A stretch of DNA of 58,057 bases, from assembly GCA_024682835.1 (NCBI GenBank), contig JAIKYU010000110.1, forward strand, positions 1 to 58,057. Reading direction: 5' to 3'. Positions within the stretch are counted from its first letter, which is position 1, and each line of letters starts with the position of its first letter. The notes beneath the pieces were generated by a model that was not told the origin of the DNA, made no database searches, and was given only the letters and a program-made list of their open reading frames with translations. Positions 17,237 through 27,804 of the stretch are shown here, piece by piece. The position numbers were made by a program, and so were the translations under genes. This stretch comes from Lachnospiraceae bacterium. GTDB lineage: Bacteria > Bacillota > Clostridia > Lachnospirales > Lachnospiraceae.

Positions 17237-18164
17237 GATGCCCCGCGCAGTTGTGATGATCAGCCTGTTTATCATGGTTCTGAACATCCTGCTGGTCATT
17301 TACTACATTTTCATAAAACAAGATGTTCTTCTTGCCAGTGAGAGACTGAGCCGCTTCTGGACGGCGCTGATACTGCTTATCATGGGCAGTCTGAGTGTGG
17401 CCTACGGAATCGTGCTGGCACAGGGTTACAACAACGGCCGGCTGGCGTTCTTTGCGTTTCTTTTCTCGGTACTGATCCTGCTGTTCATCGTGTGGGCGAT
17501 TCTGGAGATGGAGACGATGAAGCGACGGGCGCTGGAGACGCTTCAGACCGTCGTGTCCATCCTGGAGGTGGAGAATTCCAATCTGGACGGTCATTCCCTT
17601 CATGTGCACAACCTGACCATGCTGATTTACGACTACCTGCCGTTTGGCATGCGTTGGCGCGTCAACCGCGTGAATCTCGCGTATGCGTCGCTCCTCATTG
17701 ACCTGGGGAAGCTGGGCGTTCCGTCCCGGATCCTCAACAAGACAGGAAAGCTTTTAAGTGACGAATGGGCGCTGATGAAGCGCCATCCGGAGCTCTCCGC
17801 AAAGATTTTTGAGCTGATCCCTTCGTTTCGGGCGATCGATGACTGGATTATCTATCACCATGAGCGCATGGACGGCAACGGCTACTATCACAAAAAGGGC
17901 GAGGAGATACCGCTGGCTTCCCGGCTGATCACCGTGGCGGACACCTACTCCTCGATCACCATGGCCCGGACCTTCAAGGCGACCTTGTCCTACAGCGATG
18001 CCATCATGGAGCTCAAGCTCGCCGCGGGAGCCCAGCTGGATCCGCAGCTGGTGGAGATCTTCTGCCAGATCCCGAGAGCACGGGTGGAGGCCTGCTACGA
18101 GGATGTCCGCAGACGGATGGAGCGCTTCGAGACGGCGGGCTTTAAGGAGCGGCAGGATACGTGA
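17229..18164 (+). CDS. Membrane protein with degenerate HD-GYP domain
   Basis: A 311-residue protein with three N-terminal hydrophobic helices (about 10-90) and an HD-GYP-type domain (about 115-285). The domain keeps MKRHP, HHERMDGNGY and VADTYSSIT, but the defining HD dyad reads Ile157-Asp158 (LLIDLGKLGVP), so one metal-binding histidine is lost, and the GYP motif reads GYY. HD-GYP enzymes degrade c-di-GMP; this one may be inactive, altered in metal use, or a c-di-GMP sensor. Coupled by an 8-base overlap to the diguanylate cyclase gene. Its last 23 bases overlap the convergent cupin gene. Confidence 0.85.
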   Translation: MLEMPRAVVMISLFIMVLNILLVIYYIFIKQDVLLASERLSRFWTALILLIMGSLSVAYGIVLAQGYNNGRLAFFAFLFSVLILLFIVWAILEMETMKRRALETLQTVVSILEVENSNLDGHSLHVHNLTMLIYDYLPFGMRWRVNRVNLAYASLLIDLGKLGVPSRILNKTGKLLSDEWALMKRHPELSAKIFELIPSFRAIDDWIIYHHERMDGNGYYHKKGEEIPLASRLITVADTYSSITMARTFKATLSYSDAIMELKLAAGAQLDPQLVEIFCQIPRARVEACYEDVRRRMERFETAGFKERQDT

Positions 18165-18504
18165 AGTCCGGCACCTCGACCTTGTCGACCTCCTGGAAGG
18201 GTGCCAGGGTAGAGACCATCTTCATCGGCCGGTCGTAGCGGTTGATGCAGTAGTGCACCTCACCCGGCTCAATGTGGATCATCTGGCCGGCGGTGAGGTG
18301 ATTCACCTTTCCGTCCACGACGATATCGATCTCACCGCTCAGAATGTAGAAGTTTTCCTCCATCACATTGTGATAGTGGGCAGGAAAATCCTGTCCGGGC
18401 TGAAACTGCACCAGTGCGAAATTCATGCGCGGGCCCTTCATCAGATACTTCGGTCCGCTGTCACCGAAACGGTATTCAAAATCATCTTCATGTACGACAA
18501 ACAT
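18142..18504 (-). CDS. Small cupin-domain protein
   Basis: A 120-residue single-domain cupin. Cupin motif 1 shows metal ligands in PAHYHNVMEENFYILSG and motif 2 in HIEPGEVHYCIN, so a metal-binding barrel is likely. Members are isomerases, dioxygenases or ligand sensors. The start at 18504 follows AAAGGAG by 6 bases. It lies downstream of the autoinducer-2 kinase gene on the same strand (124-base gap), so it could process phosphorylated DPD in place of LsrG; this is inference. The 3' end overlaps the HD-GYP gene tail-to-tail by 23 bases. Confidence 0.82.
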   Translation of the reverse strand: MFVVHEDDFEYRFGDSGPKYLMKGPRMNFALVQFQPGQDFPAHYHNVMEENFYILSGEIDIVVDGKVNHLTAGQMIHIEPGEVHYCINRYDRPMKMVSTLAPFQEVDKVEVPDFTYPAAP

Positions 18505-18628
18505 GGCAGACTCCTTTCCTTGCAAATCCGGTTACTGACATCATGATATCACGATTATTCACACGAAGGCACGAGCCGGGAGGACATGGCCGCATGTCCA
18601 TCCGGCATCGACCGTCGTCCTGATTCCT

Positions 18629-20194
18629 TCAGCCAAGCCCCGGGGCGATCCACATATTTTTTGTGAGCTTCCGGTCACAAAGCGCAAGCTGCGCGGCATA
18701 GACCTGCCGCCAGACGGCGGCCTCCTCCGTGTAGATGCGGTGATTGTCCGGATCCGGCGTATAGGTTTTGTCCCACCGCACGCACCGGGCTGCGCCCTCT
18801 GCGGCATCCGGGTAGATCCCGACGCCGACCCCGGCGAGAATGGCCGCACCCAGAGCCGTCGCCTCCCGAACCACGGGCACACGCACCGGCAGTCCCAGCA
18901 CATCCGCGAGGATCTGACACCACAGCGGGCTTTTTGAAGCGCCGCCCGCAAACACCACCTCGGCGGGCATGTGTCCGGTGGCCTCCCGGACCAGATCCAC
19001 GTGTCCCAGGGTGACCAGGGCCGTGTTTTCCAGAATCGCCCGGTAGAAGGTGTAGCGGTTGTGCAGCTTCGGATCGATGCTGAAATTGGTAAAGGTGGGC
19101 GACGCGTGTTTCCAGCAGGTGAAATTCATCACATCGGAAAAGGTGCACAGCATCCCGTTGCAGCCGGCGGGAACCCGGGCTGCTTCCCGATTCATCAGAT
19201 CATAGACATCCTCGCCGGTTTTTTCGGCAATCTCCGCCTCCCTCTGGCAGAAGCCGTCGCGGAACCAGCGCATCACCAGTCCCGGGTTGAAGGCCAGCGC
19301 CTCAAACTGCCAGACGCCGGGGACGGCGTGACAGTTGACCCGCACGCGGCACTTCGGGTCGGTCCGGCCGTCCGCGGTGTTGAATTCGTACTGCCAGAAG
19401 CTTCCGCCGAAGATGGCAGCCTGGCCGGGGCTTACAACGCCCACGCCGACACATCCCAGCTGCGAATCCCCGCCGCCCACCACCACCGGCGTGCCGGCAG
19501 CCAGACCGGTATCGGCGGCACCCTGTGCGTTTACCTCTGCGATCCGTGTGCCGCATTCGGCGACCGGGGGGAAGATATCCGTGCGGATGCCCACCCGTTC
19601 GGCGATGGAGGGATCCCAGCCTCGTTTCTTCAGATCAAAGAGGCCGGTGGTGGAGCCGTTGCTCGGTTCCACGGCCATCACACCGGTGAGGCGGTAGATC
19701 AGCCAGTCGTTGAACATGCCAAGCCGGGCGGCCTTCTCATAGACATCGGGGAGCTTGTTTTTTACCCATAAAAGTCTGGGCAGTGCGCCCAGCGCATAGG
19801 CTTCGCCGGATTCCAGATAGAGCTCTTTTTCCAGCTCGGGATTGTCGCGCACCAGCGCCGCCACCTCATCGGTGCTGCGGGAGTCCACATTGGCGCAGGC
19901 CCAGATCTCCTTTCCGTCCCTGTCATAGAGCAGAATCCCCTCACGCATGCAGGTGGTGGAGACCGCAGCGATTTCCTCAGGTGAAACGCCCGTCTTTTTC
20001 AACACGCCGCGGATGCAGTCGCAGGCAAGCGACCAGTCGGTTGCCCAGTCAAAATTCATGCTGCCCGGGAAACGCGGATCGGAGGGATGCTCCCACTCCC
20101 GCTGTTCCACACCGAGTTGATTGCCTTCGGTGTCAAAGAGAACCGCACGGACGCTTCCCGTGCCGGCGTCGATGGCAAGTAATGTCTGATTCAA
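18629..20194 (-). CDS. lsrK: Autoinducer-2 kinase (LsrK-type FGGY kinase)
   Basis: A 521-residue FGGY-family kinase closely resembling enteric LsrK, which phosphorylates DPD (AI-2) after uptake. Shared segments include LAIDAGTGSVRAV at the N-terminus, FPGSMNFD, CMREGILLYD, WACANVDSR, GTPVVVGGGDSQLGC, MRWFRDGFC, VFAGGASKSPLW and the ending LTKNMWIAPGLG, where enteric LsrK has a near-identical tail. Other FGGY kinases (xylulose, glycerol) lack several of these. The start is taken as TTG at 20194 because AAAGGAG precedes it by 6 bases; an ATG at 20224 overlapping the glgX stop is possible. Third gene of an operon after yicI and glgX. No lsrR or lsrACDB genes are nearby. Confidence 0.88.
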   Translation of the reverse strand: MNQTLLAIDAGTGSVRAVLFDTEGNQLGVEQREWEHPSDPRFPGSMNFDWATDWSLACDCIRGVLKKTGVSPEEIAAVSTTCMREGILLYDRDGKEIWACANVDSRSTDEVAALVRDNPELEKELYLESGEAYALGALPRLLWVKNKLPDVYEKAARLGMFNDWLIYRLTGVMAVEPSNGSTTGLFDLKKRGWDPSIAERVGIRTDIFPPVAECGTRIAEVNAQGAADTGLAAGTPVVVGGGDSQLGCVGVGVVSPGQAAIFGGSFWQYEFNTADGRTDPKCRVRVNCHAVPGVWQFEALAFNPGLVMRWFRDGFCQREAEIAEKTGEDVYDLMNREAARVPAGCNGMLCTFSDVMNFTCWKHASPTFTNFSIDPKLHNRYTFYRAILENTALVTLGHVDLVREATGHMPAEVVFAGGASKSPLWCQILADVLGLPVRVPVVREATALGAAILAGVGVGIYPDAAEGAARCVRWDKTYTPDPDNHRIYTEEAAVWRQVYAAQLALCDRKLTKNMWIAPGLG

Positions 20195-20220
20195 AGACGA
20201 CTCCTTTCCCTGCCTGTCGC

Positions 20221-22301
<2,081 letters not shown>

Positions 22302-22305
<4 letters not shown>

Positions 22306-24581
22306 GGCGTATCCTGCCTTTCGACCCGGATCACCCGGGCTGCGCCGTCCCAGACGGGCAGACCATCTGTCAGGGTGACGGTTACGGGTGTCTTTTCCCG
22401 GCCGTCCTCAGAGGGGATTTCGACGGTGACCTGCTCGCCCTCGCGAAGCTCATAGCATTTGAGGATCAGGGAATCCCGGTAGTCATAATCCGGCCGTTCG
22501 TCATGGGAAGAGACCGGCAAAACGGTACCGGGACGTACCAGCAGCGGCAGGGAAAAATAGTCGTAGCACTGCCTGTACCATCTGCCGCCGTCGTATTTCC
22601 GGCCGGTGAAGTAGTCCGTCCAGATCCCCTCCGGCACATAGAATTCGGCTTCACCGTGATCATTGAAGATCGGTGCCACAAGCAGGCTCTCGCCCAGCAT
22701 GTACTGCATATCCAGTGTTCTGCAGGCGGGATCCTCCGGAAACTCCAGCACCATCGGCCGCAGCATCGGGATGCCGGTTTCGTGCGCCTCGACGGCCTTC
22801 AGGAAAAGATACGGCATCAGGGAATTCTTGAGCTTCGTGAAGAACCGCAGCACATCGACCGATTCCTCATCGAAGCTCCACGGCACGCGCGGCGTATCTG
22901 AGCCGTGCAGACGGCTGTGGGAGGATAACAGGCCGAACTGGACCCATCGCTTGTACAGATCCGGTGCTGCCGTCGCCTCAAAGCCGCTGATGTCGTGACT
23001 CCAGTAACCGAACCCGCTCATGGCGAGGGACAGGCCGGCGCGCAGCGTCTCCGCCATGGAGGCGTAGGACGCAAAGCTGTCGCCTCCCCAGTGCACCGGA
23101 AACTGCTGTCCGCCTGCCGTTGCGGAGCGGGCAAACAGAACCGCGTTGCCTTTTCCGCAGACTTCCTCACATGTCTCAAACACCGCCCGGTTGTATAGCC
23201 AGGTGTAGTAGTTGTGCATGGATTTCGGATCGGCTCCGTTGAAATAGCGCACGTCGATCGGAATCCGTTCGCCGAAATCCGTCTTGATGGCATCGACGCC
23301 TGCATCCAGCAGCGCGCGGATTTTGTCCTGATACCAGCGCACGGCATCCGGATTGGTAAAATCAACCAGAGCAAGACCCGGCTGCCAGTGATCTATCTGC
23401 TTTACGCCGCGTCCGTCTGCCCGCATCAGAAGAAAACCCTGTTTTTCCGCTTCGCGGAAGGTGTCGTTGCCCTGTGCGATATACGGATTGATCCAGACGC
23501 AGATCTTTACGTTCTTCTCGCTGTGGTAGCGGGCAAGCATGGCCTTTACGTCAGGGAAGACGGTCTCATCCCAGACGAAATCACACCAGTGGAGCGCCCG
23601 CATCCAGTAGCTGTCGAAGTGAAAGACCGACAGAGGAATGTCCCGTTTTGCCATGCCGTCGATGAAGGCGGACGTGGTCTCCTCATCGTACAGCGGCTTG
23701 AAGGAGGTGGAGAGCCACAGGCCGAAGCTCCACGCGGGCACGAGCGCAGGGCGCCCCGTCAGCGCGGTGTAGTGCGTAAGCACCTCCTTCGGTGTCGGAC
23801 CGTAGATCAGATGCCAGGTCAGACTCTCCCCTTCCACGCAAAAGCCGACGCGCTCGACCTTTTCGCTGGCCACCTCAAAGGAAACCTGCCCGGTCTGTTC
23901 GACAAAGACGCCGTAGCCTCTGTTTGTCATGTAAAAGGGAATATTCTTGTAGGCGACCTGCGAAGCCGTGCCGCCGTCTTCATTCCAGATCTCGATCACC
24001 TGGCCGTTTTTTGTAAAGGAGGTGAACTGCTCGCCGAAGCCGTAGACATACTCCCCGGGGGCAAGAGACAGCTCCTGCACCAGGTAGGGCCGGTAATCCG
24101 CGGACAGGTAGTCATCGCCCGGCAGCATGCTGGAGGGCTTTTTGTCCCAGCGGATATAGCCGAAGGCGCGGGTGTCCGATCCGGTTAACACCTGCCATGC
24201 GTCGTCCGCCGTCCGGCCTTCAAAGCGGTAACGGCAGGTTTTTCTGTCCACCACGACCCGGAGCTTCCCCGCCATGAGCACCGCCTGCTCTTCGTCAACA
24301 AGGAGCTGCGTTTCCTGCGGATCCTCCGTCAGTTCAAAGCGTGCCGCGTGGTCATCGTAGGCCTCGTAATGCCGAAGACGCACCCGGATGTCATTCTCTC
24401 TGCACGCCGTAAATTCCAGAGAGAGCACCGTCTGATCCAGAGCGTCCGCTCTTGACAGGATCGGCCGTTCCGGTGCCAGAATCCGCATCCCGTGCGGAAT
24501 GCCCTCCACCGAAAATGCCTGTGTTCCGTAGGATGCCTGCATCCGTTCGCTTTTCAGCCAGAAACCTTCCGTAAATTTCAT
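22302..24581 (-). CDS. yicI: Alpha-xylosidase / GH31 glycosidase (YicI-like)
   Basis: A 759-residue GH31 enzyme. The nucleophile segment KTDFGERIPIDVRYF near residue 415 and the acid/base region HWGGDSFASY near 480 match YicI, which removes alpha-xylosyl groups such as isoprimeverose. The N-terminal galactose-mutarotase-like domain and the C-terminal beta domains are present, and the length matches YicI. No signal peptide, so the substrate is imported oligosaccharide. The start at 24581 follows AAAAGGAG by 6 bases. First gene of the yicI-glgX-lsrK(-cupin) operon; between it and the upstream tRNA-Ser terminator there are only about 40 bases with no evident promoter. Confidence 0.9.
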
Positions 24582-24620
24582 GGCGACTCCTTTTTGTTTG
24601 AATCGGAGACCCGGACCGGA

Positions 24621-24658
24621 CAAAAACACCGGGACACATCCTTTGCGCCCCGGTGTTT
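24621..24658 (-). terminator. Rho-independent terminator after tRNA-Ser
   Basis: On the minus strand CACCGGG-type arms (24648-24658 with 24621-24633) form a GC-rich stem followed by TTTTTG. It lies just downstream of tRNA-Ser and upstream of yicI, so it either insulates the two or tunes readthrough into yicI. Confidence 0.7.
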
Positions 24659-24663
24659 GTAAA

Positions 24664-24752
24664 CGGAGTTGGAGGGATTCGAACCCTCGCGCCGGTAGAC
24701 CGGCCTGCCGCATTTCGAGTGCGGTCCCTTACAACCACTTGGGTACAACTCC
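24664..24752 (-). tRNA. tRNA-Ser (anticodon CGA)
   Basis: An 89-base tRNA with a long variable arm. Acceptor arms GGAGTTG and CAACTCC pair; the anticodon stem CCGCA/TGCGG holds loop CTCGAAA, giving anticodon CGA; the T arm carries GGTTCGAATCC; discriminator G is typical of serine tRNAs. CCA is not encoded. Confidence 0.93.
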
Positions 24753-24767
24753 TGATTGTGCTATAAT
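24739..24767 (+). promoter_or_regulatory. Possible promoter for the PHP-domain gene
   Basis: TTGGGT (24739-24744) and TATAAT (24762-24767) at 17-base spacing with TGC before the -10. The -35 lies inside the tRNA-Ser sequence on the other strand, which lowers confidence. Confidence 0.45.
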
Positions 24768-24792
24768 CGTTCACGTTATTAGCAACGGATAA

Positions 24793-24821
24793 ATTATAGC
24801 AGAATGGTGAGGATTCGTCAA
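24793..24821 (-). promoter_or_regulatory. Sigma-A promoter for tRNA-Ser
   Basis: Minus strand TTGACG (24816-24821) and TATAAT (24793-24798) with 17-base spacing and TGC extended element. Start predicted near 24786, 34 bases before the mature tRNA. The two promoters here face each other. Confidence 0.75.
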
Positions 24822-24851
24822 TCCGACTGTCGCCTATGGAGGAGCCGAAGC

Positions 24852-25601
24852 ATGTCTGAACAGAAAAGAGGCCTGCATATCAATCCTGAGTATCCGTATG
24901 TGTATGAGACGCACCTGCACACCTGCGAGGCAAGCGCCTGCGCGCGTTCCTCCGGGGCGGATATGGCACGCGCCTGCAAGGAAGCCGGCTATACCGGGAT
25001 CATTGTGACGGATCATTTTGTCCATGGCAACACGTCCATCGACCGGAGCCTGCCCTGGACAAACTGGGTCAATGCCTATTGCAGAGGCTACGAACATGCG
25101 AAGGAGGAGGGAGACCGCATCGGTCTCCAGGTATTCTTCGGATGGGAGGCCTGTTACCGGGGAACGGAGTTCCTGATCAACGGTCTCTCCAAAGAATGGC
25201 TGCTTGCCCATCCCGAGATCCGCGACTGCACCATCGAGGAACAGTTTGCGCTGGTGCATGAGGGCGGCGGGATGGTGGTTCACTGCCATCCCTTCAGAGA
25301 GGAGAGCTACATCCCGGAGGTGCGACTGTATCCGGAGTGGATCGATGCCGTGGAGGCCGTCAACGCGACCCATTCCTGTGTTTTAAGCCACGCGCACAAC
25401 GATCCGGCCTTTGATGACAAGGCCATCGCCTATGCGAAGGAGCATGATTTTCCCATGACTGCCGGATCTGACATCCACCGGGTCGATCTTTTGTTTGGCG
25501 GCGTGGCCTTCAAGCGGAAGCTCGCAGATGCGAAGGATTATATCCGCGCGATCATGAACCGGGAGCCGCAGCTGCTGCTTGACGGGAATGAAAGCGTCTG
25601 A
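24852..25601 (+). CDS. PHP-domain metal-dependent phosphoesterase
   Basis: A 249-residue PHP-fold protein. Metal-binding motifs are THLHTCEAS (residues 17-25), VTDHFVHGN, VVHCHPFREE and the C-terminal GSDIHRVD, giving the usual set of His/Asp/Glu ligands. Free-standing PHP proteins act as phosphatases or nucleases on small phosphates or nucleotides; this one's substrate is unknown. The start at 24852 has GGAGGAG upstream, preferred over an in-frame ATG at 24804. Transcribed alone; the next gene has its own promoter. Confidence 0.85.
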   Translation: MSEQKRGLHINPEYPYVYETHLHTCEASACARSSGADMARACKEAGYTGIIVTDHFVHGNTSIDRSLPWTNWVNAYCRGYEHAKEEGDRIGLQVFFGWEACYRGTEFLINGLSKEWLLAHPEIRDCTIEEQFALVHEGGGMVVHCHPFREESYIPEVRLYPEWIDAVEAVNATHSCVLSHAHNDPAFDDKAIAYAKEHDFPMTAGSDIHRVDLLFGGVAFKRKLADAKDYIRAIMNREPQLLLDGNESV

Positions 25602-25611
25602 CAATTCCTGC

Positions 25612-25640
25612 TTGCCAAAATCCATCGGATTTTTTATAAT
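25612..25640 (+). promoter_or_regulatory. Sigma-A promoter for DHH phosphoesterase gene
   Basis: TTGCCA (25612-25617) and TATAAT (25635-25640) with 17-base spacing, 45 bases before the start codon. Confidence 0.8.
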
Positions 25641-25684
25641 AGATATGCTGTTTTGGTTTTTGCACCTTACGGAGGACGGTAGAC

Positions 25685-26611
25685 ATGATGCGACTGGTAA
25701 CTCGAAGCGATTTTGACGGTCTGGTCTGTGCGATGATCCTGAAGGAGATCAATCTGATCGACGACATCAAGTTTGTGCATCCCAAGGATGTGCAGGACGG
25801 CAAAATCGAGCTGACTTCCAACGACATCACAACCAACCTTCCCTATGATCCGCGTGTCGGTCTCTGCTTTGATCACCATGAATCCGAGCTTTCCCGCAAT
25901 TCCGACGCGGTGGGCCGGGGCACCTGGATCATTGAGGGTGAGGCCAAATCCGCCGCCCGGGTGGTCTACAATTACTACAAGCAGAAATATGACCTCGGCC
26001 GCATCTCCGATGAGATCATGACGGCGGTGGACAAGGGCGACAGCGCGGACTTCACCATGGATGAGGTTAAGGATCCCAAGGACTGGGTGCTGATGAATTT
26101 CCTTATGGATGCGCGCACGGGACTGGGACGCTTCCATGATTTCCGCATCTCCAATTACCAGCTCATGATGGAGCTGATTGACTACTGTCTGGATCATCCC
26201 ATTGAGGATGTGCTGCAGCTCCCGGATGTCAGAGAGCGCGTGGGACTCTATTTTGCCCAGCAGGAAAAGTTCATGGCACAGCTGGAGCGCGTCTCCCGGC
26301 AGGAGGGCCGTTGCGTGATCGTGGATCTGCGCAACGAGGATCCGATCTATTCCGGCAACCGTTTCCTGATCTATACCATGTATCCGGACGCCTATTTCTC
26401 CATCCATGTGGCCTGGGGCTTCCAGCGGCAGAATACCGCCGTTATGATCGGCAAGTCGATCTTTAAGGACAGCCCGGATGTGGACAAGAACATCGCCGAG
26501 ATCTGCCTGAAATACGGCGGCGGCGGTCATAAAAACGCAGGCACGTGCCAGCTTGACAATGACAAGATTGATCAGATGCTTCCCGATATTCTGGCCTACT
26601 TCAACTCCTGA
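25685..26611 (+). CDS. DHH-family phosphoesterase
   Basis: A 308-residue DHH/DHHA1-type protein. The N-terminal DHH domain shows SDFDGLVCAMIL (residues 8-19) and the namesake triad in CFDHHESEL (about 59-67); the C-terminal DHHA1 end shows GGGGHKNAGTC near 279. The two domains suggest hydrolysis of phosphodiesters or nanoRNA/oligophosphates (relatives include NrnA and exopolyphosphatase-like proteins). It lacks PAS/GGDEF domains, so it is not a GdpP-type c-di-AMP enzyme. The start follows GGAGG by about 9 bases. Its own promoter lies upstream. Confidence 0.85.
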   Translation: MMRLVTRSDFDGLVCAMILKEINLIDDIKFVHPKDVQDGKIELTSNDITTNLPYDPRVGLCFDHHESELSRNSDAVGRGTWIIEGEAKSAARVVYNYYKQKYDLGRISDEIMTAVDKGDSADFTMDEVKDPKDWVLMNFLMDARTGLGRFHDFRISNYQLMMELIDYCLDHPIEDVLQLPDVRERVGLYFAQQEKFMAQLERVSRQEGRCVIVDLRNEDPIYSGNRFLIYTMYPDAYFSIHVAWGFQRQNTAVMIGKSIFKDSPDVDKNIAEICLKYGGGGHKNAGTCQLDNDKIDQMLPDILAYFNS

Positions 26612-26628
26612 TCAGTTCCCGACAATCG

Positions 26629-27069
26629 ATGGTTTTCATGATGAATTGGCATACAGAGCGGATCCCCGGTAAAACGGCGGTCCGCTTTGTTTGTGATGAG
26701 ACGCCCTGCTGTTCCTGCAGTGAGGAGGGGATTCTGGACTTTCGGGATCATGTGAGCCGCATCGGCAGAAGATGGGGCGGAATCATTCTGTGGTATGAGA
26801 TTCCGCGCGGAATCTGTCCCGTCTGTCACTCGATCCAGCGGATTCTTCCGACGGAGATGGTTCCCTTTAAGCACTATATCACGCAGATCATCGCCGGGGT
26901 TCTCAGCGGAAGCATTTCCGAAACGGAGCTCGCGCTCATGAATTACCCGGCAGAAATGACCGCCAGACGGTGGCGCGCCTGGGAAGACGCAGGCTTCCCG
27001 CATCTTCCGGCAGATGCCCCTTATGATTTTGCAGCCGGGCGAAGCTCGAGAGAGCCCGTGCGGCTTTGA
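26629..27069 (+). CDS. DUF6431-like zinc-ribbon protein, possibly mobile-element derived
   Basis: A 146-residue protein with paired cysteines in ETPCCSCSEEG and RGICPVCHSIQR, suggestive of a zinc ribbon, followed by ILPTEMVPFKHYITQIIAGVL, which resembles DUF6431 and transposase-associated helix-turn-helix starts. Such proteins often lie beside site-specific recombinases or transposons, but none is seen here, so it may be a remnant or a domesticated regulator. The start is uncertain (no clear ribosome binding site; ATGs at 26629 and 26641). It begins 17 bases after the DHH gene and converges with mtnN, leaving 15 bases between stops. Confidence 0.5.
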   Translation: MVFMMNWHTERIPGKTAVRFVCDETPCCSCSEEGILDFRDHVSRIGRRWGGIILWYEIPRGICPVCHSIQRILPTEMVPFKHYITQIIAGVLSGSISETELALMNYPAEMTARRWRAWEDAGFPHLPADAPYDFAAGRSSREPVRL

Positions 27070-27084
27070 GCACCGGAATCGCTT

Positions 27085-27786
27085 CTATTTTTGCAGGAAG
27101 CGCTGAATCAGAGACGCGCAGTCTGCCGCAGCCTTTTTCTCAAAAACCGGATAATCGACTACATCGCTACCGTCCGCCTTATCGGAAATGGCCCGGACGA
27201 TGCAGAAGGGGATTTCGTTCAAATAGCAGGCCTGTGCAATCGCGGCGCCCTCCATTTCGCAGCAGCGGCCGCCGACCGTTTCCCTGATCCGGTTCTTCTT
27301 TTCCCCGTCGGCGATGAACTGATCCCCGCTCACCACGCGGCCCTCAAAAACCTGCACATCGGGCGCGCAGGAGGCGATCGCCTCCTTTAGCTCCCGGCGC
27401 AGACCTTCATCCGCCGGAAATTCCAGTCTGCCCAGCTGCGGAACCTCACCGGGACGATAGCCGAAAACCGTCGCATCGACGTCGTGGTAACAGGCATCCG
27501 TCGACAGGACGATGTCTCCGATGTTGATGACGGCATCCAGCGAACCGGCGACACCGGTGTTGATCACATGGGTCACGTGGAATTCATCCGCGAGGATCTG
27601 CACACAGATCCCGGCATTGACCTTGGCCACGCCGCTGCGCACCACCACAACCTCCGCGCTGCCGATGGTTCCCTCGTGAAAAACCATGGATGCACGGGTC
27701 AGCGATCTTTTTTCATTGAGCGCCCGGAGAAGGGTTTGAATTTCCACCTCCATCGCGCCGATAATGCCATATTTCTTTGCCTCCAT
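27085..27786 (-). CDS. mtnN: 5'-methylthioadenosine/S-adenosylhomocysteine nucleosidase
   Basis: A 233-residue nucleoside phosphorylase-fold enzyme (Pfs). It cleaves S-adenosylhomocysteine to S-ribosylhomocysteine and adenine, and methylthioadenosine likewise. The catalytic Glu is in IGAMEVEI (about residue 13), the ribose-binding EMEGAAIAQ segment is near 172, and catalytic Asp lies in AISDKADG near 197. Start with AAGGAG 6 bases upstream. Directly downstream of luxS (18-base gap), so the two steps leading to DPD (AI-2) and homocysteine are made together. Confidence 0.95.
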   Translation of the reverse strand: MEAKKYGIIGAMEVEIQTLLRALNEKRSLTRASMVFHEGTIGSAEVVVVRSGVAKVNAGICVQILADEFHVTHVINTGVAGSLDAVINIGDIVLSTDACYHDVDATVFGYRPGEVPQLGRLEFPADEGLRRELKEAIASCAPDVQVFEGRVVSGDQFIADGEKKNRIRETVGGRCCEMEGAAIAQACYLNEIPFCIVRAISDKADGSDVVDYPVFEKKAAADCASLIQRFLQK

Positions 27787-27804
27787 AATCCGCTCCTTCC
27801 GGGG

